A stretch of 64,000 nucleotides of DNA, taken from contig OX336397.1 of assembly GCA_946902985.2 (NCBI GenBank), positions 185,136,813 through 185,200,812 on the forward strand, given 5' to 3'. Shown one piece after another: positions 46,049 through 55,535 of the stretch. The translations under genes were made by a program, and so were the position numbers. Each line of letters starts with the position of its first letter. Position 1 is the stretch's first letter. Source of the DNA: Meconema thalassinum. Lineage: Eukaryota; Arthropoda; Insecta; Orthoptera; Tettigoniidae. The notes beneath the pieces were generated by a model. The model was not told the origin of the DNA. It ran no database searches and worked only from the letters and a program-made list of their open reading frames with translations.

Positions 46049-46530
46049 ATGGTGAAACAAAGGTATGCGGTGAGAAAGACTAAAAAAGGACTTTGTCCTT
46101 GGCAAAGCCTGGGCTTAAGACATTCGTGGACATGCCCTTGCGAAAGAAAAAAAGAAAAAATAATGAATTGACCACAAGGAAAGCCTTTCGAGCAGCACAG
46201 AGACATGTTATTCCAAAACGTCGGCAACAGGTTTCAAACCAAGGGCGAGTGATTCCCGTCCCCAAACGAGCGGGATTTTTACCTGCATTATTTGCCGGTT
46301 TGGCTGCTCTGGGTTCACTTTGGGCGATGCCAGTGCAGTGGCGAAAACCATTAAAGCCGCGCAGCAGGGCAAGCAACAACTCAAAGAAAGTCAGCGATAC
46401 AATGAAACGATGGAAGCGATTGCCATGGGGGCTAGAAATGCCAATTTAAAGCCAGCCTTTTATCAACAAGGATTTGGGATTTCACCATTTCGAAGTATTA
46501 AAAAAAACTCAGGCATAGCGAGACATGCCC
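46049..46530 (+). pseudogene. Virion core-like protein (adenovirus pX-like), frameshifted
   Basis: A basic N-terminus (PLRKKKRKNNELTTRK) is followed by GFLPALFAGLAALGSL, the hydrophobic Gly/Ala motif seen in core proteins of Polintons and adintoviruses and related in style to adenovirus pX. The frame shifts near 46090 and again near 46318; the second frame (46320 on) continues with an Ala/Lys/Gln-rich helix, AVAKTIKAAQQGKQQLKESQ. The protein is expected to condense DNA in the virion. The continuing frame runs straight into protease N-terminal sequence, so core and protease may have been made as one polypeptide. Confidence 0.65.
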
Positions 46531-46906
46531 TGACGTATCAACAAGTGGAAAGCTATGCTAAACAACTAAAGCTTTCTCATTTCGAGGTGTGTTTATGCGA
46601 AACCAATTTCCCCCACGACCCTGGAAACAGGAATGTGCTGTTGTCAATTTGGATGATCACCGAGGACCAGGAACGCATTATGTAGCTTATGTCAAAGAGG
46701 GATCCACTGTATGGTACTACGACAGTTTTGGGAATTTGCCCCCGCCCATGGAACTAGTGACCTATTTAGGAAATAGGATCAAGATATATTATAATGTGAA
46801 ACGTGAGCAAACGTTTAACAGCCAACAGTGTGGACGTTCTTGTTTAATGTTTTTATATAAGACGCAGCATAAGCTAAAACGCCACCAGTATGTCGGCAGA
46901 AAGTAA
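46520..46906 (+). pseudogene. Adenain-type cysteine protease, frameshifted
   Basis: The N-terminal part (RHALTYQQVESYAKQLKLSHF) lies in one frame and the catalytic part in the next, with the change near 46583. The catalytic part shows GTHYVAY (His), YYDSFGNLPPP (acidic residue) and SQQCGRSCLMFL (Gln and nucleophilic Cys), the order of Polinton and adenovirus maturation proteases (C5 family). It would process capsid precursors. All active-site residues remain; the visible defect is the frame change. The end overlaps the start of the next gene by 17 bp, typical of compact viral genomes. Confidence 0.82.
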
Positions 46907-47612
46907 AACGTTTACACTGCATGGACGTGGACCTGAAGTCAGCCTAGAATTTTACACGCCTATCGAATTGAGTGAAAACCCCTATGGTTTAGGACTTGTT
47001 TCTCTTGAAACGTACAATCGAATATACAACATACGTGAAAATGTGAACAACAAGATTTACTATGATGATTCTGTGCTCACCTTGAACTCTGGTGAATACA
47101 CGATCGATGACATTTATGAACACATTTATGTGGTGTTGATCAATGAGTATGTTTTAAAGTCATTTCTCGACGGAACGCACAAGTTTGAACTTGTAGGCAA
47201 TACCAACACTCATCGCTGCAGTATTTTCTCTACCTTCAACATTGACTTTAAAACACACCCCGATTCCATTGGTCCATTACTAGGATTTAAACCACGTGTG
47301 TTGGAGCCCAACAAAAAACATGAATCGGACCATGAAGTGAAATTCATTGAGGACCATCATGTGTCGGTGACGTGTAATATTATTAGCCAAGTGTACACCA
47401 ATCAAGAACCATCCCATTCGCTTTATGACTTTATTGTGACATCGCCCAATGGGTATATTATTCGTGAAAACCCTCCAGTGGTGCTTTTTCATTCTGTGGC
47501 TCTCGATAGTATTAGTAATATAACATTAAGACTGATCAATAGAGATCAACAACTCATTGATCAAGATTCTACCACACCAGTGACTTACAAGTTGGTGCTA
47601 AAGCCACTATGA
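46890..47612 (+). CDS. Penton-like minor capsid protein
   Basis: An intact 240-codon frame has the length and composition of Polinton minor capsid (penton, single jelly roll) proteins. Recognisable stretches are SGEYTIDDIYEHIYVVLI near residue 66 and GPLLGFKPRV near residue 125. It would form the fivefold vertices of an icosahedral capsid with the MCP at 47733. It overlaps the protease at its start and the next small frame by ATGA at its end. It is one of few unbroken genes in the cassette. Confidence 0.75.
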   Translation: MSAESKTFTLHGRGPEVSLEFYTPIELSENPYGLGLVSLETYNRIYNIRENVNNKIYYDDSVLTLNSGEYTIDDIYEHIYVVLINEYVLKSFLDGTHKFELVGNTNTHRCSIFSTFNIDFKTHPDSIGPLLGFKPRVLEPNKKHESDHEVKFIEDHHVSVTCNIISQVYTNQEPSHSLYDFIVTSPNGYIIRENPPVVLFHSVALDSISNITLRLINRDQQLIDQDSTTPVTYKLVLKPL

Positions 47613-47797
47613 AGTTTGTGTATAAAGCAACAACACCGTCTAGGAATGGTGTTAGTTGTTTGCCACGTGAATACACGTTAACATCTCAAGACAAGCAGAT
47701 TTTACAGCATTTGGGTTACCACTTCAACCCTCATGATGAATTCTATCCTAAAGATAGCGAACCGCATCGAGGAGCAACCAGGAGTGGTAAGAATTGA
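47609..47797 (+). CDS. Small unknown frame between penton and MCP
   Basis: A 62-codon frame begins at ATGA overlapping the penton stop and overlaps the MCP start at 47733. I do not recognise it. The overlap at both ends fits the compact cassette, but the last 20 codons lie within MCP sequence and may be meaningless. It may be a leftover of a longer gene. Confidence 0.35.
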   Translation: MKFVYKATTPSRNGVSCLPREYTLTSQDKQILQHLGYHFNPHDEFYPKDSEPHRGATRSGKN

Positions 47798-48983
47798 TCT
47801 CCATTCCTATCAAGCTCAAACACCTGGTCTCAATAACAATGATGAAATTCAATTTGTTATCAACAACCAAGATATTTACACCCTACCGCATGAAAGTGTC
47901 ATTCAGATTGAAGTTCGGCTCACCAAAGCCGATGGCTCTACACCCACCACATCCAAGTTGGCCAACCATGGTTTGGCCTTTCTGTTTTCTGAAGTGCGAT
48001 ATGTCATTAACGATATCGTGGTGGATAGCACTCGAAATGTGGGCATTTCCAGTGTCATGAAACTATACCCCTCTTATAGTGAGGAAGAAGGTAAAACACT
48101 TTGCATGGCAGGTTGGTGTCCTGACTCGACCAATGACTGGATGGTACACACCGATGGGACCTTTACTGGATATTTACCTCTTAAACTGATTTTAGGCTTT
48201 GCCGAAGATCACCAACGCATTGTGGTCAACGCAAGGCAAGTGCTTTAACTAGTGAGAGACAGGAGTGATAATAATGCACTCAAGGGAGCCGACAATGCCC
48301 CCATACATTCAATAATTCAACTACAACGCTTGCTATGGAAAGTGCCCCATGTGACACTTGAAGATAGCAAAAAACTGGACATACTCAAAATGGTAAAGAG
48401 AGATATGCCTCTACCCATGGAATTTAGAAGCTCGGCACTCCATGATAATCCGCTATTGCCCACCACCAACACACACAGTTGGTCTGTAAGAACAGCTCGC
48501 TATACAGAGAGACCTCTCTACCTGATCGTGGGTTTTCAAACGAATCGCAAGTATCAACAAACCAAAGATGCCACGCAATTCGATCACCTGCAATTGAGAA
48601 ATGCACGTCTTTTCCTCAACGGAGCTGTGTTTCCCTATGAGGGACTGGATTTGGATTTTTCAAAAAATAAGTTTGGCCCCCTGTACGACTTGTTTTCTAA
48701 ATTTCGATGGTCGTATTATCAAAAAGAGAACGGCCCCATGCTACTACCCCAAGCGTTTAAGGCAAGAGCGCCACTGATTGTCTTTGAATGTTCTTACCTG
48801 GAAGAGTCTGTCAAGCCATCCAATATCGACATTCGACTAGATTTTGAAACGCATGACAATGTACCAGCCAATACCACGGCCTACTGTTTGATTATTCATC
48901 ACAAACAAGTCAACTATTATCCACTGTCCAACCAAGTGACGAGTGTAAAAATAACAGGTCATCCCACGTCAAGCCGCTCAGTC
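47733..48983 (+). pseudogene. Double-jelly-roll major capsid protein with one internal stop
   Basis: The N-terminal part (47733-48245) starts MMNSILKIA and contains NNQDIYTLPHESVIQIEVRL; the rest (48249 on) contains VRDRSDNNALKGADNAPIHS and YTERPLYLIVGFQTNRKY. This fits the Polinton/adintovirus hexon-like MCP, which assembles as trimers into the capsid shell. A single TAA at 48246-48248 interrupts an otherwise continuous frame. No stop separates the MCP from the BIR sequence that starts about 48984. Confidence 0.82.
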
Positions 48984-49370
48984 ATGTCTCGCTTTAAAGC
49001 CTCAAGAGACGTCACATCCATGAATTTAAAGTCTGAAGAACAAAGTTTCAAGACTTTTGCCACGTGGCCAGTGCCTTTCATAAACCCTCAAGCCTTGGCG
49101 GCCGCTGGATTCTACTATTTAAAAACAAGAGATGAAGAGAAATGTGCCTTTTGTCCCATCATCATAGACCAATGGCAGAAGGGCGATGAACCCATGCAGA
49201 AACATCAGCGCTGGTCACCCACCTGCCCCTACCTGTGTAGAATGGAAGTGGGAAATATACCCTGTCATTCAAGCTATCCCTCACTTGTGTCTCTGGGTGA
49301 TGAAAAAACAAGTTACGATACGTGTGGACCGTATGGTGTCCATGGTGCTTCGGTGAGCAGCTTACCATAA
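48984..49370 (+). CDS. BIR-domain (IAP-type) protein, in frame with the MCP
   Basis: The segment has a complete BIR zinc signature C-x2-C-x16-H-x6-C (49143-49226), preceded by FATWPVPFINPQALAAAGFY, the usual BIR start. BIR proteins bind caspases or IAP antagonists and can block apoptosis; adintoviruses and baculoviruses carry such genes. An ATG at 48984 could start it alone, but the MCP frame reads into it without a stop over 240 codons. The frame stops at 49368-49370, yet the same frame continues Cys/His-rich to 49516. This tail is not a recognisable RING finger. Confidence 0.82.
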   Translation: MSRFKASRDVTSMNLKSEEQSFKTFATWPVPFINPQALAAAGFYYLKTRDEEKCAFCPIIIDQWQKGDEPMQKHQRWSPTCPYLCRMEVGNIPCHSSYPSLVSLGDEKTSYDTCGPYGVHGASVSSLP

Positions 49371-49516
49371 AAAACGCCTAGTTTAGAGACATTGGGACAT
49401 CATCGGTGTTATGGACGTTACAAACACACGAGACTATATTGTTGTATCAGTTGCTATCGTCCTTATCCCAAAATGAGAAAAGCCTGTAAGACGTATTATG
49501 ATAATAAAATGATGTA
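49371..49516 (+). other. In-frame Cys-rich continuation after the BIR stop
   Basis: The BIR frame beyond its TAA stays open for 47 codons with a cluster of cysteines (YCCISCYRPYPKMRKACK) and ends TAA at 49514-49516. It may be the original C-terminus of the BIR protein cut by a nonsense change, or a separate small zinc-binding piece. Confidence 0.45.
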
Positions 49517-49663
49517 ATCCTTAAACTTATTTTTGCATATCCCCCTGTCCTACCCTAACCTCAATTTGAAACTAGCATGGCAGGTAAGTCCATGACATGA
49601 TCACACTTTAGTGGTCGATCGTCAGTCAGTCGTCAGTTGAACTTGGTCCAGGCAAGCGTCAAC

Positions 49664-50215
49664 ATGTTGCGCACACTCATTGTGGATTGTCAATGGTATA
49701 AAATTGGTGACAACAAATTTATATTTAAACAAGTGGCCATTATCGATTGTACCACGTTTTGGATATCGCAAGCTACGCATTTGCTATTTAAACCACCCCA
49801 TGCTTTTGATTTGTTGTGTGAAAAAGACCGTAAACAAACCCAGTGGATTGAAAATCATAGGCAACTAGACTGGAATCAGGGAACCATTTCCTATAAATAT
49901 TTGGACGTGGTCATGAAAGCACACCTGTCCTCGGCCTATGTGGTATTTGTGAAAGGTAATGAAAAACGTCAATGGTTGCAACCATTTTTGGCGTCTTACT
50001 GCCAATGTATCGACCTCATGGAGTTGGGCTGCCCCTCCCTTCAAACGCTCATGGATACTTGTTCCTGTGGCAACATTACCCATACAGCCCTATCGCATGC
50101 ATGGCATATCTTTCATTGGTTAACCACCCATGCCTGCTGGGAGTTGTTAAACAAAATTATAACTCAAGATTTACCTGTGAATGAAGCCAGTGAGATTTCT
50201 ACAAGCGACGTGTAA
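49664..50215 (+). CDS. Unknown conserved-looking Polinton protein
   Basis: An intact frame begins MLRTLIVDCQWY at the first ATG (an upstream TTG at 49637 is unlikely). Features are a start like an RNase H-fold strand (FIFKQVAIIDCTTF), the stretch LLFKPPHAFDLL, WIENHRQLDWNQG and a Cys/His-rich end (CPSLQTLMDTCSCG). Proteins of this pattern occur, as far as I recall, in invertebrate mobile elements. A DnaQ-like nuclease relation is possible but unproven. It lies between the BIR gene and the PLA2-like gene. Confidence 0.6.
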   Translation: MLRTLIVDCQWYKIGDNKFIFKQVAIIDCTTFWISQATHLLFKPPHAFDLLCEKDRKQTQWIENHRQLDWNQGTISYKYLDVVMKAHLSSAYVVFVKGNEKRQWLQPFLASYCQCIDLMELGCPSLQTLMDTCSCGNITHTALSHAWHIFHWLTTHACWELLNKIITQDLPVNEASEISTSDV

Positions 50216-50236
50216 ACATCTACAGCACGTGATACC

Positions 50237-50707
50237 ATGGAGAAAGGCAATGCTACGGACAAAGCCATCGGCAAGTTCTTTGTGTGCAAAAAGAAACTAG
50301 ACAGTTTTACCAAAGAGGAACTCTTGGCGCTTCCCAAGTCGTTCATTTATTATGTGGCAGCCAACGCGGTCAAAAAAATCTGGCAATATGTACCAAAATC
50401 ATGTACTCAAGACCCTGTGTTGAGTGAATTGCAGCCCTGTACGGATTACGATCACCATAAGCAAGTGGCCATGGCAAAAATACCGTCTATGCGTCAGTGT
50501 GCGACTTGCCAGCTATTGAAACTGTATCACGGTCATAAAAGTCCATGTAAAGACTTTGTTGAATCATTCCACGGGTGTCATGGCGAGAAAAAGCTACAAC
50601 AACAACAACAAACACAAACATCGTCCACAGAGGAAGAGGAAGACCAAACCTTTTTACCATCGATGGAAAAGGATATGCCAGACCTGTACTGGGAATGGCG
50701 TCATTGA
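50237..50707 (+). CDS. Unknown Cys/His-containing protein
   Basis: I do not recognise this intact 156-codon frame. It has scattered Cys and His (RQCATCQLLKLYHGHKSPC, SFHGCHGEK), a polyglutamine run and an acidic EEEEDQ stretch near the end. It starts 22 bp after the previous gene and its last 127 bp overlap the start of the PLA2-like gene in another frame. The low-complexity end may simply reflect that overlap. Zinc binding is possible. Confidence 0.55.
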   Translation: MEKGNATDKAIGKFFVCKKKLDSFTKEELLALPKSFIYYVAANAVKKIWQYVPKSCTQDPVLSELQPCTDYDHHKQVAMAKIPSMRQCATCQLLKLYHGHKSPCKDFVESFHGCHGEKKLQQQQQTQTSSTEEEEDQTFLPSMEKDMPDLYWEWRH

Positions 50708-51020
50708 CAAAGTGATTCAATACCTACCTTTCGAAATCCATCTTCCAGGTTATCGTTTTTGCGGCCCTGGAACTCGTCTCGAAAAACGTTTACAACGTGG
50801 TGATGTTCCCATTAATCTTTTCGATCAAGCATGCAAGGAACAAGATCTTTCTTATCGCCATAGTCATCCTGGTTTAAGACATGTGGCAGATAAATTGTTA
50901 TTGAAGAAAGCTAAACAACGTTTCACATCCAGTGATGCCTCAGTGGGTGAAAGGATGGCAGACCTGATTGTCATGTGTGCAATGAAAGGAAAGTTGATGA
51001 TGCATGGACATAAACATTGA
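50580..51020 (+). CDS. PLA2-like virion protein (parvovirus VP1u type)
   Basis: From the ATG at 50580 a basic N-terminal tail (KHKHRPQRKRKTK) leads to the PLA2-like core: FCGPGTRLEKRL matches the calcium loop and DQACKEQDLSY the active-site helix. In this family the helix normally reads with His before Asp; here Gln stands in place of His, so catalysis is doubtful. A C-terminal SVGERMADLIVMCAMKGK helix also fits the Polinton/adintovirus version. In parvoviruses such domains help leave the endosome. It is the last plus-strand gene; AATAAA follows at about 51083. Confidence 0.8.
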   Translation: MARKSYNNNNKHKHRPQRKRKTKPFYHRWKRICQTCTGNGVIDKVIQYLPFEIHLPGYRFCGPGTRLEKRLQRGDVPINLFDQACKEQDLSYRHSHPGLRHVADKLLLKKAKQRFTSSDASVGERMADLIVMCAMKGKLMMHGHKH

Positions 51021-51079
51021 GGAGTGAGGAATTGGGATTTGTTTGTATTCTATATTTTTTTTGTCAATTCACTATGACT

Positions 51080-51090
51080 ATGAAATAAAA
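51080..51090 (+). terminator. Polyadenylation signal after the virion cassette
   Basis: AAATAAAAAC lies about 60 bp after the last plus-strand gene, where the two transcription units converge. Confidence 0.5.
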
Positions 51091-51159
51091 ACAAAGGTTT
51101 ACCAGAGCACGATGTTGTATTATTTTTAATTTTAAAAAATCATGATTTTGATGGCTGAC

Positions 51160-52134
51160 TTTTCATTTTACACATTTCACACATGATGAATTCACACACT
51201 GTCATTTGCCAATTTGCAATTTACAGTTTTTGAAAACGTTCATTTCAAGTTTAGCGTTTTTGATGATATGGATTTTTCCATTTTGCTGATGACACTTTTT
51301 AAACAATGTCCGTTTGAAGTTTTTGAATTTTCAAATTTCACACATGGCCATTTCCTGTTTTTAAAAATGTCCGTTTTAAGTTTTGCGTTTTTGGTGATAT
51401 GGAAACATGGATTTTCCATTTTGCTGTTTTGACATTTTTCCATTTGGTGTATGTCAAAAGTAGAGATTTGACAATGATGTTGATGCAAGTGCTTGACCAT
51501 GGCAATGTTGCAGTGTGTTTATGGGTGTTTTGAGAAACGTCGAGGTTTACGACTACTGCAGGTAAGACTGTTTTTACAAAAATAATGTCTTTTGACTGTC
51601 ACATTTCAATGAAAAAACGAAACTATTGAAAATAAAATGAGTATATAAGTGACCATTTACCCCCTCCCCACCCACCCACCCTATCTCACCGTGTTTGCTC
51701 TGGTCAACCATACACACCAGCTTTCTCTCTCCAATCATACAATCACACTTGTCTTTGGGAACAAACACAACCACTTTATTTATTCCCAAAAGCACATTCT
51801 CGACATGCACACTCATCCCAAAAGAACTTTCTTAGTTCATCATTTACATTACGAAAAATAATTAAATACTAGTTATTAATGTTACTAAAAATCTTACTTA
51901 TTTCATATTTACAAAAAAACTCAACTTTGTACAGCGTTAAAAGAATCAAACTATTCACCAATCAAAAAATTTAAAAAAATAAGGTTGCATAGAACATTTA
52001 AAGAGCAAAAGGTCCAAGTGGGTTGCCACTATTTACAAAATCTATTATTTACAATGACAAAAAAACAATATTTACAAAATACTAAATCTACATGTTACAT
52101 AAAGCTATGTCCCATAAACGATTAAACAATGAAA
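51160..52134. other. Region between the convergent gene blocks
   Basis: From 51200 to 51450 there are degenerate T-rich repeats (CATTTTGCTG, GATATGGAAA and TTTGAAGTTTT-type words) that give weak frames. 51650-51730 is C-rich (CCCCACCCACCCACCC). 51850-52100 is A-rich with (TTTACAAAA)-like words. I see no gene. Confidence 0.5.
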
Positions 52135-52628
52135 TCACACCTCCTCCTCCTTGCGATCATAACCCCAGGGCAGGCTGGTGAGCAGATCATCAGCCCACAC
52201 AGGTTTGTTATCCATGGAGGCGAGGGTGCGTTTTCTCCGATCCACAAGATACAAATGATGGTTGCTGGATTGTATCCTGCACTGTGTATGAGACATAGCT
52301 TTGCCAGTGCGTAAAACCGCTAGATAGTCATCAACACATAGCGATTTTACCACTGCCCTACCTACACCTCTTGCTCTTTTGGCTTCCTTACAGTCGAGTG
52401 TGCGATAAGCATAAATTTTTGAGGCCAAACCTACGAATTCCGTCATAATGGAATCACCGCATTCATCTTTTAAAACGCCCATTTCCTTCTTGTTTTTATG
52501 GGCAGCTGAAACACGTTATCAGCGCTATAGCAAGAGGTGTCGAACCATTCACTATGTTGCCTCATGACGTCATAGGGGTTGCAGTGGCGAATGTGGTAAA
52601 TGAATGAGTCCGTATCCATATACAAAAG
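52135..52628 (-). pseudogene. polB: PolB C-terminal part with motif C
   Basis: On the minus strand the segment starts with YMDTDSFIYH (motif C, 52605-52622) and continues with KDECGDSIMTEFVGLASKIY, matching the region after motif C in the small element's polymerase. It ends at 52135. The coding sequence upstream lies at 55536-58490, separated by an insertion. The frame shifts near 52480, after which the final frame is open. Confidence 0.85.
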
Positions 52629-52965
52629 TCCTCTCGGCACGCCGGAAGGCGGAGGTAGATTTCACCGGACAAAACTTGGGGATAGGCGAAAGTAGGCAGA
52701 ATATGCAGGTTTTCGTAGAAGGATCAGACCTCATTTATTGCGAGAAGGTATTTTATAATTGGAGCTTAATTAACTTTGTTTTTCGTCATTTTATGCTTAT
52801 TTTAAACATTTTATTGTCTTATGGGAACGGTAACCTTCTTGTCATTTGGGGTCCATTTTTATACTTGTGGTCACACTGTCCTTATGCAAGGTTTCGACAC
52901 TGATGTGTAACTATGTAACGGTCTGTTACTTCTTCACGCAAAATTATATCTCCCGCAGAGATTTT

Positions 52966-54075
52966 GGTTGGTTCCTCAGTTTAGGGGCTGCGACAACGCG
53001 GTCATGTAACCCCGTGTACTTAGGGATGGCTGTATTAGTCTGTAATTCAGGTAAGGACTGCAGACGGTCAATTTCAAGCAGTAGTTCCTAATGTTGCTAC
53101 CAGGTACTACCGTCAACGACACCTACCTGTGAACTTGGCTACTAGATGCCACCGCAGCCAGCAACTCGCAACGAACGTTGGAATTTCCCCTCCAAAGGAA
53201 AGCATACTGAGGGATTTTTAGCGCTCTTAGAAAATCCGACGACTTCGGCCGGCTTTGAACTCGCGACCTTGGGCATAGACATTCAGCATGCTTGCTACCA
53301 GTTACGTCACCGAAGCCGCTTCTCACTTAGATGGAATTCTGAATATGATCTCGTGCAAGTGCGTTATCTTGGCAACGTCTGATGGCTCATCCCTCATCAA
53401 TTTAGTAGAGATGCCATGGCAAGAACTGATAGCTCTTGGCATTTTCTTATAATTCCAAAATCATTTTTCTCATCCCTTGGCAATATGGTGGGTCATATCA
53501 AAAATTCTTTAAGACAACATTTTAGGTAATTATTAGGGGAATATTGTCCATTTTGTACGGTTTTGAGATTGTGCCTATTAAGAGAGATATGATTAATTTT
53601 TCCCGAAAAACCCACTTTTTCCCACCCCTTTGGTCAATGGTTGGTGCTATAAAAAAACTCTTCAAACATAAATTGTTGGGCTTTATCCGACACACAGTAT
53701 GAACGTTGAACGGATTCGATATTTCACATATTAAGAGAGTTATAGCAATATTTCACTTTTTCGAAAAAAAGCCCCCCATTTTCACCCCCTTCGACCGATT
53801 TAGCCCATTAACGAACTCGACCGAGATTTTATAGGTATACATTTTCGGTAAAATATTCAAAGTGATTGGTGCAAAATTACGGCAGTTATCGTGTCCACAA
53901 TAAACTGATATGCATATATATATATACATATACATCCGTAAATTATATATAAACTTTTGAACTGACGGTGGTTTTGGGGTCTGGGGGATGTGAAACGCGA
54001 AGATATGTCGAAATTTCCCGGAAGTCGAAACATGGTACCCATTGCAATAGTTAGCTTTCTAATGAAATCTACCTC
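52966..54075. repeat. Tandem repeat unit 1 (about 1.1 kb)
   Basis: The unit starts TTGGTTGGTTCCTCAGTTTA and ends GAAATCTACCT. It holds a tRNA-type SINE (53090-53320), then a stretch with CCCATTTTCACCCCCTTCG and a TATATA-rich region near 53915. It has no copy of the SINE found in unit 2 at 54490-54792. Confidence 0.85.
53090..53320 (-). mobile_element. tRNA-derived SINE in unit 1
   Basis: The minus strand has GGCTTCGGTGACGTAACTGG, GTAGC, then CGAGTTCAAAGCCGG as A- and B-box-like heads. The body TCGTCGGATTTTCTAAGAGC is shared with copies at 34240-34385 and 54260-54465. Confidence 0.75.
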
Positions 54076-54239
54076 TGGTTGGTTCCTCAGTTTAGGGGCT
54101 GCGACAACGCGGTCATCTAACACCGTGTACTTTGGGTGAGTGTAGAATCTGTCTGATAAACGGTGTGAATTGTAATGGCTGTAGTAGTCTTAATTCAGGT
54201 AAGGACTGCAGACGGTCAATTTCAAGCAGTAGTTCCTAA

Positions 54240-54465
54240 TGTTGCTACCAGGTACTACCGTCAATGACACCTAGCTGTGAACTTGGCTACTATATGCCAC
54301 CCCAACCAGCAACTCGCAAAGAACGTTGGAACTTCCCCTCCAAAGGAAAGCATACTGAGGGATTTTAGCGCTCTTAGAAAATCCGACGACTTCGGCCGGC
54401 TTTGAAACCGCGACCTTGGGCATAGACATTCTGCATGCTACCAGTTACGTCACCGAAGCCGCTTC
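54240..54465 (-). mobile_element. tRNA-derived SINE in unit 2
   Basis: This is the duplicate of the SINE at 53090-53320, carried along in the tandem duplication and differing at scattered positions. Confidence 0.75.
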
Positions 54466-54489
54466 CCACTTAGTCAGATGTCAAAATCA

Positions 54490-54792
54490 ACCCCTGGCAC
54501 CATACAGCCCATGACGGGCTAAGGCCGACCAAGCGACCGCTGCCCAGCCATTTGGCCTGCAGATATTGGGGTGACGCGTGATCAGCGCGTCGTGTCCCCT
54601 CGGCCGTTAATATTGGTATTCGTGATCGGGGTGCTGTCTCACTGTCAGACAGCCACTCAATTGTCCTCACGAGGCTGAATGCACCCCGTTCCAACCCTCA
54701 CGTCAGTTTTAAAATCCCTGACGGAGCCGGGGATCGAACCCGGGGACTCCGGGTGAGAGGCAGGCGCGCTACCCCAACACCACGGGGCCGGC
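54490..54792 (-). mobile_element. tRNA-derived SINE with clear target duplication
   Basis: The minus strand has GTGGTGTTGGGGTAGCG (A box) and GGTTCGATCCCC (B box). It is flanked by CTTAGTCAGATG at 54469-54480 and 54792-54803, and unit 1 has the unoccupied site near 53330. The copy at 30300-30597 is of the same family. Confidence 0.9.
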
Positions 54793-55535
54793 TTAGTCAG
54801 ATGGAAATACTGAATCTGATCTCGTACAAGTGCGTTGTCATGGCAACGGCTCATCCCTCATCAATTTAGTAGTGTTGCCATGGCAACCTCTGATAGCTCT
54901 TGGCATTTTCTTATAATTCTGAAATCATTTTTCTCATCCCTTGGCGTAATGGTGGGTCATATCAAATATTCTTTCAGACAAAAGTTTTAGGTAATTATTA
55001 GGGGAATATTGTCCATTTTGTACGGTTTTGATATTGTGCCTATTAAGAGAGATATGATTAATGTTTCCCGAAAAAAAACCTTTTTTCCACCCCTTTGGTC
55101 AATGGTTGGTGCTATCAAAAAACTTATTTGACATAAATAGTTGGCACTTATCCGACACATATTGTGAACTTTGAATGGATTCGATATTTCACGTATTAAG
55201 AGAGTTATAGCGAAATTTCAATTTTTCTAAAAAGCCCCCCATTTTCACCCCCTTCGACCGATTTTGCCCATTAACGAACTCGACTGAGATTTTATAGGGA
55301 TACATATCATGTAAAAAATTCAAAGTGATTGGTGCAAAATTACGGCAGTTATCGTGTCCATAAGAAACTGATATACATATATACATATATATATATACAT
55401 AAATTATATATAAACTTTTGAACTGACGGTGGTTTTGGGGTCTGGGGGATGTGAAACGCGAAGATATGTCGACATTTTCCGGAAGTCGAAACATGGGACC
55501 CATTGCAATAGTTAGCTTTCTAATGAAATCTACCT

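Larger units (their letters stand above)
54076..55535. repeat. Tandem repeat unit 2 with an extra SINE
   Basis: The unit matches unit 1 along its length (for example GCGACAACGCGGTCAT and GTTAGCTTTCTAATGAAATC) except for a SINE at 54490-54792. It ends exactly at the right-hand AAAAG duplication. The longer length comes from the SINE. Confidence 0.85.

Noticed and set aside
51214..51500. Frames on both strands in the T-rich repeats between gene blocks
   Set aside because: The sequence is a degenerate short repeat; both frames follow the repeat and show no domain.
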